The position numbers and the translations under genes are program-made. From Sphingopyxis sp. KK2 (GTDB lineage Bacteria > Pseudomonadota > Alphaproteobacteria > Sphingomonadales > Sphingomonadaceae), in NCBI RefSeq assembly GCF_001990265.1, contig NZ_LYVN01000024.1, positions 1 to 41,518 of the forward strand: a stretch of DNA of 41,518 nt, in the 5' to 3' direction. How positions within the stretch are numbered: the stretch's first letter is position 1; each line of letters begins with the position of its first letter. The notes beneath the pieces are model-generated. The model was not told the DNA's origin and did no database searches. It saw only the letters and a program-made list of their open reading frames with translations. Shown one piece after another: positions 15,544-23,845 of this stretch.

Positions 15544-15800
15544 GTCATATCGAAGGCTATGAGGCGCCGATCCACCGCTCGCTCGCCGAGCCGATCCTGC
15601 TCGGCGGCGCGCCGCGCGGGCTCGCGATCGTCAATAGCACGATCGCCGCGGCGATGGGGCTCGGACTTCAGCAATGGATCGCCGGCCTCATCCTCTGGGC
15701 GCTCGGCCACACGCTGATGGTATTCGCGGCGAAGCGCGATCCCGATTTCGCGCCGGTGCTCGCGCGCCACATTCGGCAGAAAGGCGAGCTCACATGCTGA
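15540..15800 (+). CDS. trbD: TrbD, type IV secretion inner-membrane protein (VirB3 family)
   Basis: An 86-residue protein beginning MSHIEGYEAPIHRSLAEPIL, the usual TrbD opening (short cytoplasmic part, then PRGLAIVN), with one or two membrane segments (about 35-62) and a basic end. VirB3/TrbD works with TrbE in pilus assembly. It is hidden in a longer frame opened at 15318; the start is fixed by the ATGA overlap with trbC and by homology. The stop overlaps the start of trbE. Confidence 0.9.
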   Translation: MSHIEGYEAPIHRSLAEPILLGGAPRGLAIVNSTIAAAMGLGLQQWIAGLILWALGHTLMVFAAKRDPDFAPVLARHIRQKGELTC

Positions 15801-18259
15801 ACCTCGCCGAATATCGGTCGCGCGCCGACCGGCTCGCCGATCATCTGCCATGGGCGGCGCTCGTGGCGCCCGGGATCATCCTCAACAAGGACGGGAGTTT
15901 CCAGCGCAGCATCGCCTTTCGCGGCCCCGACCTCGACAGCGCGACCGAGGCCGAACTCGTCGCCGCCTGCGCGCGCGCGAACAATATGCTGCGGCGCTTC
16001 GGATCCGGCTGGGCGCTCTTCTTCGAGGCCGAGCGCGTCGCCGCGGCGGGCTATCCCGAAAGCGAATTCCCCGACGCGGCCTCGTGGCTCGTCGATGCCG
16101 AACGGCGCGCCGCATTCGACGACAGCGAGCGGCAGCATTTCGAGAGCCATTTCCACCTGACGCTCGTCTGGATGCCGCCTGCCGACCAAGCCGACGGCGC
16201 CGGGCGCGCGCTGATCGAACGCCCCGACGCCACGCAAGGCACGCGCGACTGGCGCGAGGCGCTCGCGCGCTTCGAGGCCGAGAGTCTGCGCGCGATCGAC
16301 CTGATGGCGACGTTCATGCCCGAGGTCCGCGCGCTCGACGATAGCGAGACTCTGACCTATCTCCACCGCGCGATCTCGCCGCACCGCCACCGCGTCCGCG
16401 TTCCCGCGACGCCGATGTATCTCGATGCGTTGCTCGCCGACACGCCGCTCACCGGCGGGCTCGAGCCGATGCTCGGTGACCAGTATCTGCGGTCGCTGAC
16501 GATCCTCGGTTTCCCCTCGATCAGTCGCCCCGGCATCCTCGACGCGCTCAACGGACAGGACTTCGCTTATCGCTGGACGACGCGTTTCATCGCGCTCGAC
16601 AAGGCCGACGCGACTGCGGCGCTGACCAAGCTCCGACGGCAATGGTTCAACAAGCGCAAGTCGCTCTCGGCGCTGCTGCGCGAGGTGATGTACAACCAGC
16701 CGGCGCAACTGCTCGACAGCGACGCCGACAACAAGGTCGTCGATGCCGATGCCGCACTCCAGGCGCTCGGCGGCGATCATGTCTCCTTCGGTTATTTGAC
16801 GACGACGATCACGGTATCGGACCGGAACCGTGCCCGCGCCGAGGAAAAGCTGCGCGCCGCCGAGCGCATCGTCCATTCGCTGGGCTTCACCGCGATCCGC
16901 GAGAGCGTCAACGCGGTCGAAGCCTGGCTGTCGAGCTTGCCGGGCCAGACTTACGCCAATGTCCGCCAGCCGCTCGTGCACAGCCTCAACCTTGCGCATC
17001 TGATGCCGCTTTCGTCGGTGTGGGCCGGACCCGACTGGAACCGCCACCTTGGCGGCCCGCCGCTGCTGATGGCCGAGACCGGTGGATCGACGCCGTTCCG
17101 CCTCTCGACCCATGTCGGCGACGTCGGCCATATGATGATTGCGGGGCCGACGGGGGCAGGGAAGTCGGTCCTGCTCGGTCTGATCGCATTGCAGTTCCGC
17201 CGCTACGCGGGCGCGCAGCTCTATATCTTCGATAAGGGTAATTCGGCGCGCGCCGCGGTGCTGGCGATGGGCGGACGACATCATGCGCTCGGCGAGGGCG
17301 ACGATATGCTCGCCTTCCAGCCGCTGCGTGAAATCGATCGCGCCGAGGAGCGGAGCTGGGGCGCCGACTGGGTCGCCTCGCTCGTCGCGCACGAGGGCGT
17401 TGCGGTGACCCCCGACATCAAGGACGCGATCTGGTCGGCGCTGACCAGCCTCGCGAGCGCGCCCGCCTCGGAACGCACGCTCACCGGTCTGTCGCTGCTC
17501 CTCCAGTCGAATGCGCTGAAGGCGGCGATCCAGCCCTTCACGCTCGAAGGTCCGCACGGCCGTCTGCTCGATGCGGCCGAGGAAGGGCTGGCGCTCGGAT
17601 CGGTCGAATGTTTCGAGACCGAGGCGCTGATGGGGCAGGCGAGCGTCGTCGAACCCGTCCTCTCCTACCTGTTCCACCGGCTCGACGCGCGGTTCAACGG
17701 GCGGCCGACCCTGCTTATCCTCGACGAAGCCTGGATATTCCTCGACAACCCGCTCTTCGCGGCGCGCATCCGCGAATGGCTGAAGGTGCTGCGCAAGAAG
17801 AATGTCGCGGTGATCTTCGCGACGCAGAGCCTCGCCGATATCTCGAACAGCAGCATCGCGCCTGCGATCATCGAAAGCTGCCCACAGCGGATTCTCCTCC
17901 CGAACGACCGCGCAGTCGAGCCGCAGAGCCGCGCCGCCTATGCCGCCTTCGGGCTCAACGAAGCGCAGATCGAGCTCGTCGCGCGCGCGACGCCGAAGCG
18001 CCAATATTATCTCCAGTCGGCGCGCGGCAACCGCCTCTTCGAGCTCGGTCTGGGCCCGATTGCGCTGGCGCTCTGCGGCGCATCCGATCCGGCGACGCAG
18101 GCGCGGATCGACGCCGTCCTCGCCGAGCATGGCGAAGGCGATTTCGCGGCGCACTTCTTGCGCGGCGCCGGCCTCGACTGGGCCGCCGACCTGCTCGCCG
18201 ACTTCCCCGGTGCCCCCACTACCGATCGACCCGCCCCCCAAGAAGGAGAAATGCCATGA
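15794..18259 (+). CDS. trbE: TrbE, type IV secretion ATPase (VirB4 family)
   Basis: An 821-residue ATPase, the largest energy unit of the transfer machine. It starts MLNLAEYRSRADRLADHLPW, has Walker A IAGPTGAGKSVLLG (about 448-461), Walker B LLILDEAWIFLD (about 638-649), and the VirB4 segment VIFATQSLADI. The ATG at 15794 overlaps the end of trbD; an in-frame ATG at 15674 falls inside trbD and gives an arginine-rich out-of-family extension. An 857-codon leftward frame covering the gene is an antisense shadow produced by high GC. Confidence 0.94.
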   Translation: MLNLAEYRSRADRLADHLPWAALVAPGIILNKDGSFQRSIAFRGPDLDSATEAELVAACARANNMLRRFGSGWALFFEAERVAAAGYPESEFPDAASWLVDAERRAAFDDSERQHFESHFHLTLVWMPPADQADGAGRALIERPDATQGTRDWREALARFEAESLRAIDLMATFMPEVRALDDSETLTYLHRAISPHRHRVRVPATPMYLDALLADTPLTGGLEPMLGDQYLRSLTILGFPSISRPGILDALNGQDFAYRWTTRFIALDKADATAALTKLRRQWFNKRKSLSALLREVMYNQPAQLLDSDADNKVVDADAALQALGGDHVSFGYLTTTITVSDRNRARAEEKLRAAERIVHSLGFTAIRESVNAVEAWLSSLPGQTYANVRQPLVHSLNLAHLMPLSSVWAGPDWNRHLGGPPLLMAETGGSTPFRLSTHVGDVGHMMIAGPTGAGKSVLLGLIALQFRRYAGAQLYIFDKGNSARAAVLAMGGRHHALGEGDDMLAFQPLREIDRAEERSWGADWVASLVAHEGVAVTPDIKDAIWSALTSLASAPASERTLTGLSLLLQSNALKAAIQPFTLEGPHGRLLDAAEEGLALGSVECFETEALMGQASVVEPVLSYLFHRLDARFNGRPTLLILDEAWIFLDNPLFAARIREWLKVLRKKNVAVIFATQSLADISNSSIAPAIIESCPQRILLPNDRAVEPQSRAAYAAFGLNEAQIELVARATPKRQYYLQSARGNRLFELGLGPIALALCGASDPATQARIDAVLAEHGEGDFAAHFLRGAGLDWAADLLADFPGAPTTDRPAPQEGEMP

Positions 18260-18972
18260 AGACGTTTGCCCATATGCTGCTTGCCGCTGCCGCCATTCCG
18301 GCGCTGCTGCTCGCCGTGCCGCCCGCCACCGCGATGCCGGTTTTCGACCAGGCCAATTATTCGCAGAACCTGCTCACAGCCGCGCGCACGCTCAAGCAGA
18401 TCGACCAGCAGATCCGGCAGCTCCAGAATGAAGCGCAGATGCTTGCCAACATGGACAAGCATCTGAAGCGAGTCGACTTCCCCGAACTCGAAAAGCTGAA
18501 GGATAATCTCGCCCGCGTCGATGCGCTGATGGAAAAGGCCGAGGGGATCGACTTCGGGGTCGACCAGCTCGACGCGCGCATGGCGGCGCTGTTCCCGAAG
18601 GACTTCTCCGGCCTGCCCCGGTCGGCGAGCGTCGCCAATGCCAAGGCGCGGCTCGATACCGCGATGGCGTCGTACCGCCGCACGCTCGCGGTCCAGTCGC
18701 GCATCGCCGCCGACGTGAAGGCCGATGCCGCGGTGCTCGCCGACGTCGCGGCGCGAAGCTCGAGTGCGGAGGGCAGCCTGCAGGCGCAACAGGCGACCAA
18801 CCAGCTTCTCGCTCTCGCCGCCAAGCAGCAGATGCAGCTCCAGCAGATGATGGCGGCCGCTTACGAGGCCGACATGATCGACCGCGCCCGCGCGGCGCAG
18901 AGTGCGGCGGAAGCGCGCGAGCGCACACGCCGCTTCCTCGGCGACGGCAAGGCTTACACGCCGATCCGCTGA
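18256..18972 (+). CDS. trbJ: TrbJ, conjugal transfer protein (VirB5-like)
   Basis: A 238-residue exported protein with a signal peptide (about 1-27, ending ATAMPVF), then long helices rich in Gln and Ala (QIDQQIRQLQNEAQMLANMD and AKQQMQLQQMMAAAYEADM). VirB5/TrbJ proteins sit at the pilus tip or base. The start follows GAAGGAGAAATGCCATG and overlaps the trbE stop (ATGA). The C-terminus RFLGDGKAYTPIR is shared, almost residue for residue, with the EexN-type lipoprotein at 1806-2054. In most trb operons trbK follows; here it is absent and a hairpin takes its place. Confidence 0.9.
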   Translation: MKTFAHMLLAAAAIPALLLAVPPATAMPVFDQANYSQNLLTAARTLKQIDQQIRQLQNEAQMLANMDKHLKRVDFPELEKLKDNLARVDALMEKAEGIDFGVDQLDARMAALFPKDFSGLPRSASVANAKARLDTAMASYRRTLAVQSRIAADVKADAAVLADVAARSSSAEGSLQAQQATNQLLALAAKQQMQLQQMMAAAYEADMIDRARAAQSAAEARERTRRFLGDGKAYTPIR

Positions 18973-19021
18973 CCAGCGACACGAACGGCGCGAGGCTGCC
19001 CCTCTCCTGGCCCGCCGTTCG

Positions 19022-19058
19022 CCGCGGGGTCTCGAAAACTCCCCCCGAGACCCCGCGG
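19022..19058. terminator. Strong hairpin between trbJ and trbL
   Basis: Perfect 13-bp arms CCGCGGGGTCTCG (19022-19034) and CGAGACCCCGCGG (19046-19058) enclose an 11-base loop AAAACTCCCCC. No T-run follows, so it is not a standard Rho-independent terminator. It could be an RNA processing or stabilising structure, or an attenuator, splitting the operon into trbB-J and trbL-I. It lies in the 115-bp gap where trbK normally sits. Confidence 0.65.
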
Positions 19059-19087
19059 ACCCATCATCCTCTACGAAAGCCCGCCCG

Positions 19088-20410
19088 ATGGACGATCTCA
19101 ATGTCATCGACCGCTTCATGGAAGCCTTCATCCGCTACATCGACAGCGGCTTCGGGCTGCTCGGCGGCGATGTCGCTTTCCTCACCAGCATATTGATCGG
19201 CATCGACATCACGCTCGCCGGGCTCTTCTGGGCGATGGGCGGAGAGAATGACATCATCGCGAAGCTGCTCAAGAAGATCCTCTATGTCGGCGTCTTCGCC
19301 TTCATCATCGGCAACTTCGGGGCGCTTTCGGATATTATCTTCCGCTCCTTCGCCGGGCTCGGCATCACCGCCGGCGGCGGCACGATCTCGGCCGAAGACC
19401 TACTGAAACCCGGACGGCTTGCCGGCGCGGGGTTCGAGGCGGCGCATCCGCTCATCGACCAGATCAAGGACATGCTCGGGCCGATCGCTTTCTTCGAGAA
19501 TTTCCTCGAGATCGTGGTGCTGCTGATCGCCTGGGTCCTCACGATCCTCGCCTTCTTCATTCTCGCAATCCAGCTTTTCATCACGCTGATCGAGTTCAAG
19601 CTGACCAGCCTCGCGGGCTTTGCGCTGATGCCCTTTGCCCTCTGGAACCGGACCGCTTTCCTCGCCGAACGCGTGCTCGGCAGCATCATATCGTCGGGGG
19701 TAAAGGTGATGGTGCTTGGCGTCATCGTCGGCATCGGCTCGGGTTTCTTTCCCGATTTTCTGACGACGATGGCGGGCTCCGAGCCAGACGTCGAGGAAGC
19801 GATGTCTTTGGCGCTCGGCGCGCTGGCCTTGCTTGGGCTCGGCATCTACGGACCGGGCATCGCATCGGGCATTGTCGCCGGCGCACCGCAGCTCGGCGCG
19901 GGCGCTGCAGTCGGCACCGTCGCCGCAGCCGCGGGAACAATGATCGTCGCCGGCGGCGCCGGCATGGCGGCTGCGCGCGCTGGCGGCGGCGCCGCGCTCG
20001 GCGCGGTTCGCGCCGGCACATTGATGGGCGCGGCGGCCTCGACGTCGTACAAGCTCGGGCAGGAAACCTCGGGATCGCAAACGGTCGGCGCCGGTCTCTC
20101 GGGCGTCGCAACCGCGACCAGGGGCGCGGCCGTCAACGCTGCGCGCCGCACTGGCAGCTCGCTCGGGATCGGCGACGCCGCCGCCGCCGGGCGCGATGCC
20201 GCCTGGAACGCCGGAAATCAGAGCAAGAGCCCGGCTTCGCCGCCGTCGAACGAGAATGCCGCCGCGTCTGCTGCACCGCCCGCGTGGGCGACCGATCTCA
20301 AGGCCGACCAGCGCCGTCGCTCGGCGCGGCAGACTGCCGCCCATGTGATTTCCGACGGGAGCCGCGGTGGCAGCGGCGCGAGCCCCGATATCGCCGAGAA
20401 GGAGGATTGA
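19088..20410 (+). CDS. trbL: TrbL, type IV secretion channel protein (VirB6 family)
   Basis: A 440-residue polytopic inner-membrane protein. Hydrophobic segments run from about residue 30 to 290 (for example VAFLTSILIGIDITLAGLFW, YVGVFAFIIGNF, FLEIVVLLIAWVLTILAFFI), followed by a Gly/Ala-rich region and a polar, probably disordered tail. VirB6/TrbL lines the inner-membrane channel. The start ATG at 19088 (MDDLNVIDRFMEAFIRYID) matches the family; the longer frame from 18902 runs through trbJ. There is no strong ribosome site (only GAAAG), so translation may depend on upstream structure. The gene ends 4 bp before trbF. Confidence 0.92.
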   Translation: MDDLNVIDRFMEAFIRYIDSGFGLLGGDVAFLTSILIGIDITLAGLFWAMGGENDIIAKLLKKILYVGVFAFIIGNFGALSDIIFRSFAGLGITAGGGTISAEDLLKPGRLAGAGFEAAHPLIDQIKDMLGPIAFFENFLEIVVLLIAWVLTILAFFILAIQLFITLIEFKLTSLAGFALMPFALWNRTAFLAERVLGSIISSGVKVMVLGVIVGIGSGFFPDFLTTMAGSEPDVEEAMSLALGALALLGLGIYGPGIASGIVAGAPQLGAGAAVGTVAAAAGTMIVAGGAGMAAARAGGGAALGAVRAGTLMGAAASTSYKLGQETSGSQTVGAGLSGVATATRGAAVNAARRTGSSLGIGDAAAAGRDAAWNAGNQSKSPASPPSNENAAASAAPPAWATDLKADQRRRSARQTAAHVISDGSRGGSGASPDIAEKED

Positions 20411-20414
20411 TCCG

Positions 20415-21203
20415 ATGAAATTCAAACGACCTATCCAGCGCTACGGGCACACGCCCGAGCCGGTCACGCCCTATCAGCGCGCCGGACAGGCGTGGGACGA
20501 CCGGATCGGCGCCGCGCGCGTCCAGGCACGAAACTGGCGGATCATGGCATTCGGCGGACTTCTGCTCTCGACCGGGCTCGCCGCCGGACTTGTCTGGCAG
20601 TCGGTACAGAGCCGCGTCACGCCCTATGTCGTCGAGGTCGACCGGCTCGGCGAGGCGCGCGGCGTCGCGCCCGCAACCGCCGATTATAATCCGACCGACC
20701 CGCAGATCGCGTGGGCGCTCGGCCGCTTCATTGCGAATGTCCGCGGCATCTCGCTCGACCCGGTGCTGATGCGCGAGAATTGGCTCGTCGCCTATGACTT
20801 CGCGGCTGAGCGCGGCGCTCTCTTCCTCAACGAATATGCGCGGGCCTCCGATCCCTTTGCGAAGGTCGGGACGAGATCGGTGTCGGTCGAGATCACCAGC
20901 GTCGTGCGCGCCTCGCCGCGGTCGTGGCAGGTGAAGTGGAAGGAAAGCGCCTATGAGCGCGGCAGCCTTGCTTCGACGTCGCGCTGGACCGCGATGCTGA
21001 CCGTCGTCGTGAAGCCGCCGCGCTCGGCCGACGTCTTGCGCAAAAATCCGCTTGGCCTCTATGTCGAGGCGATCGACTGGAGCCGCGAATATGAGCGCGA
21101 GGAGCGCGGCCCCGCCGCCGCGAACGCGCCGCCGCACACGGCGGGTGAGCCGCCCGCCGAAACTCCTCCTGTACCCGCAACCCCCGAAGGAGCCTTGCCA
21201 TGA
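20415..21203 (+). CDS. trbF: TrbF, type IV secretion protein (VirB8 family)
   Basis: A 262-residue inner-membrane assembly factor: a cytoplasmic N-terminus (FKRPIQRYGHTPEPVTPYQR), one membrane segment (about 43-61), and a periplasmic VirB8 domain (YVVEVDRLGEARGV...). The C-terminus is Pro/Ala-rich. The ATG at 20415 follows GGAGGA; an upstream in-frame ATG at 20367 lies in trbL. The stop overlaps the trbG start. Confidence 0.92.
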   Translation: MKFKRPIQRYGHTPEPVTPYQRAGQAWDDRIGAARVQARNWRIMAFGGLLLSTGLAAGLVWQSVQSRVTPYVVEVDRLGEARGVAPATADYNPTDPQIAWALGRFIANVRGISLDPVLMRENWLVAYDFAAERGALFLNEYARASDPFAKVGTRSVSVEITSVVRASPRSWQVKWKESAYERGSLASTSRWTAMLTVVVKPPRSADVLRKNPLGLYVEAIDWSREYEREERGPAAANAPPHTAGEPPAETPPVPATPEGALP

Positions 21204-22024
21204 CGTGCTTCCGCCCGATTCTTGCCGCTGCCGGTGCGGTGGCTCTGGCCTCTTCCGCAATCGCCGGTCCCGGGCCGGTCGAGCGCGTCCGCGCGGCGGC
21301 GGCTGCCGCCGTCAAGGAACCGCGCGCGCAGGACTATCGCGGTGCCATCCAAACCTATGCCTATGTCGAGGGCGGCGTTTACCGGCTCGTGACCGCGCCC
21401 GAGCATATCACCGACATTGCGCTCGAGCCGGGCGAAGCGCTCGTCGCGGTCGCGGCGGGCGATACCGCGCGCTGGACCGTCGGCGACACGACGAGCGGGG
21501 CGGGAGAGGCGCGCCGCGTCCATATCATGATCAAGCCGCTCGCGCCCGGCTTGGCCACGAATCTCATCATCACGACCGACCGGCGCGTCTATCACCTCGC
21601 GCTCGCAAGCACCGCGCGCACGGCGATGTCGGCGGTCTCCTGGACCTACCCGCACGACAGTCTTCTCGCGATCGAGCGCGCCGCAAGTGCAACGCGCGCC
21701 GCGGTCGAGGCGCGCCCGGCGATCGATCCTGTCCATCTCGACTTCAGCTACGCGATCCGCGGCGACAAGCCGGCATGGCGGCCGCTGCGCGCGTTCGACG
21801 ACGGACGGCAGGTCTTTATAGAGTTTCCGGCGACGCTCGGGCAGGGCGAGGCGCCGCCGTTGTTCGTGACCGGGGAGGGCAATAGTCCCGAACTGGTCAA
21901 CTACCGCGTCAGCGGACGCTTCTATGTCGTCGACCGCCTTTTCGAGCGCGCGGAGCTTCGTCATGGAACGAAGCGGCAGACCGTCGTGCGCATTGTCCGC
22001 GTCGGCCCCGGAGCGAGCCGGTGA
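21200..22024 (+). CDS. trbG: TrbG, type IV secretion outer-membrane-complex protein (VirB9 family)
   Basis: A 274-residue periplasmic protein with a signal peptide (about 1-22, ending SSAIAG), then the VirB9 pattern: YAYVEGGVYRLVTAPEHITDIALEPGE near the N-terminus, DTARWTVGD, NLIITTDRRVYHL, and a C-terminal beta domain with FYVVDRLFERAELR. With TrbI (VirB10) it forms the core channel. The start lies behind GAAGGAGCCTTGCCATG, which resembles the starts of trbC and trbJ. It overlaps trbF and trbI by 4 bases each. Confidence 0.93.
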   Translation: MTCFRPILAAAGAVALASSAIAGPGPVERVRAAAAAAVKEPRAQDYRGAIQTYAYVEGGVYRLVTAPEHITDIALEPGEALVAVAAGDTARWTVGDTTSGAGEARRVHIMIKPLAPGLATNLIITTDRRVYHLALASTARTAMSAVSWTYPHDSLLAIERAASATRAAVEARPAIDPVHLDFSYAIRGDKPAWRPLRAFDDGRQVFIEFPATLGQGEAPPLFVTGEGNSPELVNYRVSGRFYVVDRLFERAELRHGTKRQTVVRIVRVGPGASR

Positions 22025-23277
22025 ACGCGTCCGACGTGCCCGATCGCAATGTGAGCGAGGACATCGCACCGAAGGTTGGCGCCGCGCCTGCCGATCCTGC
22101 CGCGTTGGAGCAGCCGGCCCCGCTGACGCCCAAGGTCGATCCCGAGAGCCTGGTGCTGCGGGGAAGCCCGCGCCGAGTGGTGCGGTTCCGGCGCGAGCTG
22201 ATTATCGGCATGGCTGCCGTCGGCGCGCTGGCGATCGCCGCCACCGCATGGATTGCGCTCAGCCCCGCGTCCTTCAAGCTTGCCGCGAGCGGCGACGAGA
22301 TGTTCGACGCGCAAGCGGCGCGCTCGCCCGAGGCGCTCGCCGCGGCACCCGGGAGCTATGATGCGATCCCGAAGCTCGGTTCGCCGCTGCCCGGCGATCT
22401 CGGGCGCCCGATCCTCGAGCATCAGCGCAAGCTGGCGGGCGAGGGCGAGGTGCTGCCTGCCGACCCTGCCGCCGATGCGGCCGCCGTCGCCCGCGAAAAG
22501 GCCTTGGCGGACCAAGCTGCGGCGCGCCAATCGGCGGTGCTGATGCTCGGCGGGCGGAGCGGGGCGGCTAACCTTACAGTCGCCGACACCGTATCGGCGC
22601 CGGAGAAACCTGGCGAAACGGTTCCGGGAGCTCCAGCCAGCGCCGCAGCGACCGGCAGCGCGGTCGCCGCTAGCGCGAATGAAGTCAGCGCACACCGCAT
22701 TCGCCAGCCGGCCTCGCCTTGGATCGTGAGCAGCGGCAGCATCATCCCGGCGAATCTCGTGACCGGGCTCGACAGCGACTTGCCCGGCCTCGTCGTCGCG
22801 CAGGTGAGCGAGAATGTTTACGACAGCATCACCGGACGCACGCTCCTCATTCCGCAAGGCGCCCGGCTCCTTGGGCGATATGAAAGCAATATCGCCTTCG
22901 GCCAGCGCCGCGCTTTTGTCGCCTGGCAGCGCATCATCTGGCCCGACGGATCGTCGCTGACGCTCGACAACGCGCCCGCGACCGATGCCGCGGGCTATGC
23001 CGGGCTCGCCGACCAGGTCGACTTCCACAGCTGGGCTTTGCTCAAGGGCGTCGGGCTCGCGACGCTGCTCGGCGTCGGCACCGAACTCGGCTTCGGGAAC
23101 GACGAGAGCGAACTCGTCCGCGCAATGCGCGAGTCCGCGCAGACCAACGGCGCGCGCGCCGGCGACCGCATCGTCGAGCGGAATCTCGACATCCCGCCGA
23201 CCATCCGCGTGCGGCCCGGCTGGACGCTGCGCGTGATCGTCCACCGCGATCTCGTCCTCGCGCCGTGGAGGCCGTGA
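22021..23277 (+). CDS. trbI: TrbI, type IV secretion core protein (VirB10 family)
   Basis: A 418-residue protein starting with GTG in the trbG stop. It has a Pro-rich cytoplasmic N-terminus, a membrane segment (about 60-80, LIIGMAAVGALAIAATAWIAL), a low-complexity Ala/Pro periplasmic linker and the C-terminal VirB10 domain (GSIIPANLVTGLDSDLPG, VSENVYDSITGRTLLIPQGA, RPGWTLRVIVHRDL). VirB10 spans both membranes and gates the channel. The final codon overlaps the following gene by one base. Confidence 0.94.
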   Translation: MNASDVPDRNVSEDIAPKVGAAPADPAALEQPAPLTPKVDPESLVLRGSPRRVVRFRRELIIGMAAVGALAIAATAWIALSPASFKLAASGDEMFDAQAARSPEALAAAPGSYDAIPKLGSPLPGDLGRPILEHQRKLAGEGEVLPADPAADAAAVAREKALADQAAARQSAVLMLGGRSGAANLTVADTVSAPEKPGETVPGAPASAAATGSAVAASANEVSAHRIRQPASPWIVSSGSIIPANLVTGLDSDLPGLVVAQVSENVYDSITGRTLLIPQGARLLGRYESNIAFGQRRAFVAWQRIIWPDGSSLTLDNAPATDAAGYAGLADQVDFHSWALLKGVGLATLLGVGTELGFGNDESELVRAMRESAQTNGARAGDRIVERNLDIPPTIRVRPGWTLRVIVHRDLVLAPWRP

Positions 23278-23501
23278 TGCCCGATATCAAGCTGGCGAAG
23301 ATCCCCGATCGCAAGCCCGTGAAGCTCGTCGTCGAGATGTTGCCCGACCTCGAACAGGCGCTAGCCGATTATGCCGACGCCTATGCGGCGGCTTACGGGC
23401 AGCGCGAGAAGCCCGCCGACCTCGTGCCCTACATGCTCTGGTCGTTCCTCGAGAGCGACAAGGCGTTCGCGCGCGCCCGGCGCGGCGGCGCGGCGCCCTA
23501 G
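23277..23501 (+). CDS. DUF2274 family protein, conserved end of trb operons
   Basis: A 74-residue protein (MPDIKLAKIPDRKPVKLVVE...) typical of DUF2274, a family of unknown function found right after trbI in alphaproteobacterial ICEs. The start overlaps the trbI stop (TGATG). It is rich in acidic and Ala residues, with no membrane segment. The position suggests a role in transfer or in linking transfer with excision. Confidence 0.8.
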   Translation: MPDIKLAKIPDRKPVKLVVEMLPDLEQALADYADAYAAAYGQREKPADLVPYMLWSFLESDKAFARARRGGAAP

Positions 23502-23506
23502 CCGCG

Positions 23507-23845
23507 ATGGCGGAGCCGGCGCTTCTATCGCTGATCGAGGCAGCGGATTTCCTCGGCCTGCATCCGAACACCGTGCGCCGCTACGTCCGGCAGGCGGTCA
23601 TTCCCGGCGGCAAGATCGGGCGCGACTGGCGCTTCGTCGAGGCCGACCTTGTCGCCTGGCTTCGCGGGCGGTATCCTGATGACGCACGGATGCATCTGGG
23701 TGCCGACGACAAGGAGGCACTATGGCACTCTGGAAACGTGCAAATACCTATTATGTTGACATCACAGCCCCGGACGGAAGCCGAATTAAACATACTACTG
23801 GCACAGCCGACCGGGAAAAAGCGAAGGAATACCACGACAAGCTGA
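23507..23845 (+). CDS. Small winged-HTH protein, probable excisionase
   Basis: A 112-residue protein whose first 55 or so residues are a MerR-like/excisionase-family winged helix (LSLIEAADFLGLHPNTVRRY, then IPGGKIGRDWRFVEADLVAWL). It starts 5 bp after DUF2274. Its last 124 bases overlap the integrase gene in another frame, so the C-terminal 40 residues are constrained by the integrase and may be non-essential. Excisionases of this fold steer the integrase toward excision. Co-transcription with trb genes would join excision to transfer. Confidence 0.7.
   Translation: MAEPALLSLIEAADFLGLHPNTVRRYVRQAVIPGGKIGRDWRFVEADLVAWLRGRYPDDARMHLGADDKEALWHSGNVQIPIMLTSQPRTEAELNILLAQPTGKKRRNTTTS

Noticed and set aside
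15668..18241. 857-codon leftward frame
   Set aside because: Fully opposite trbE; arginine-rich, no motifs. Produced by high GC at third positions.
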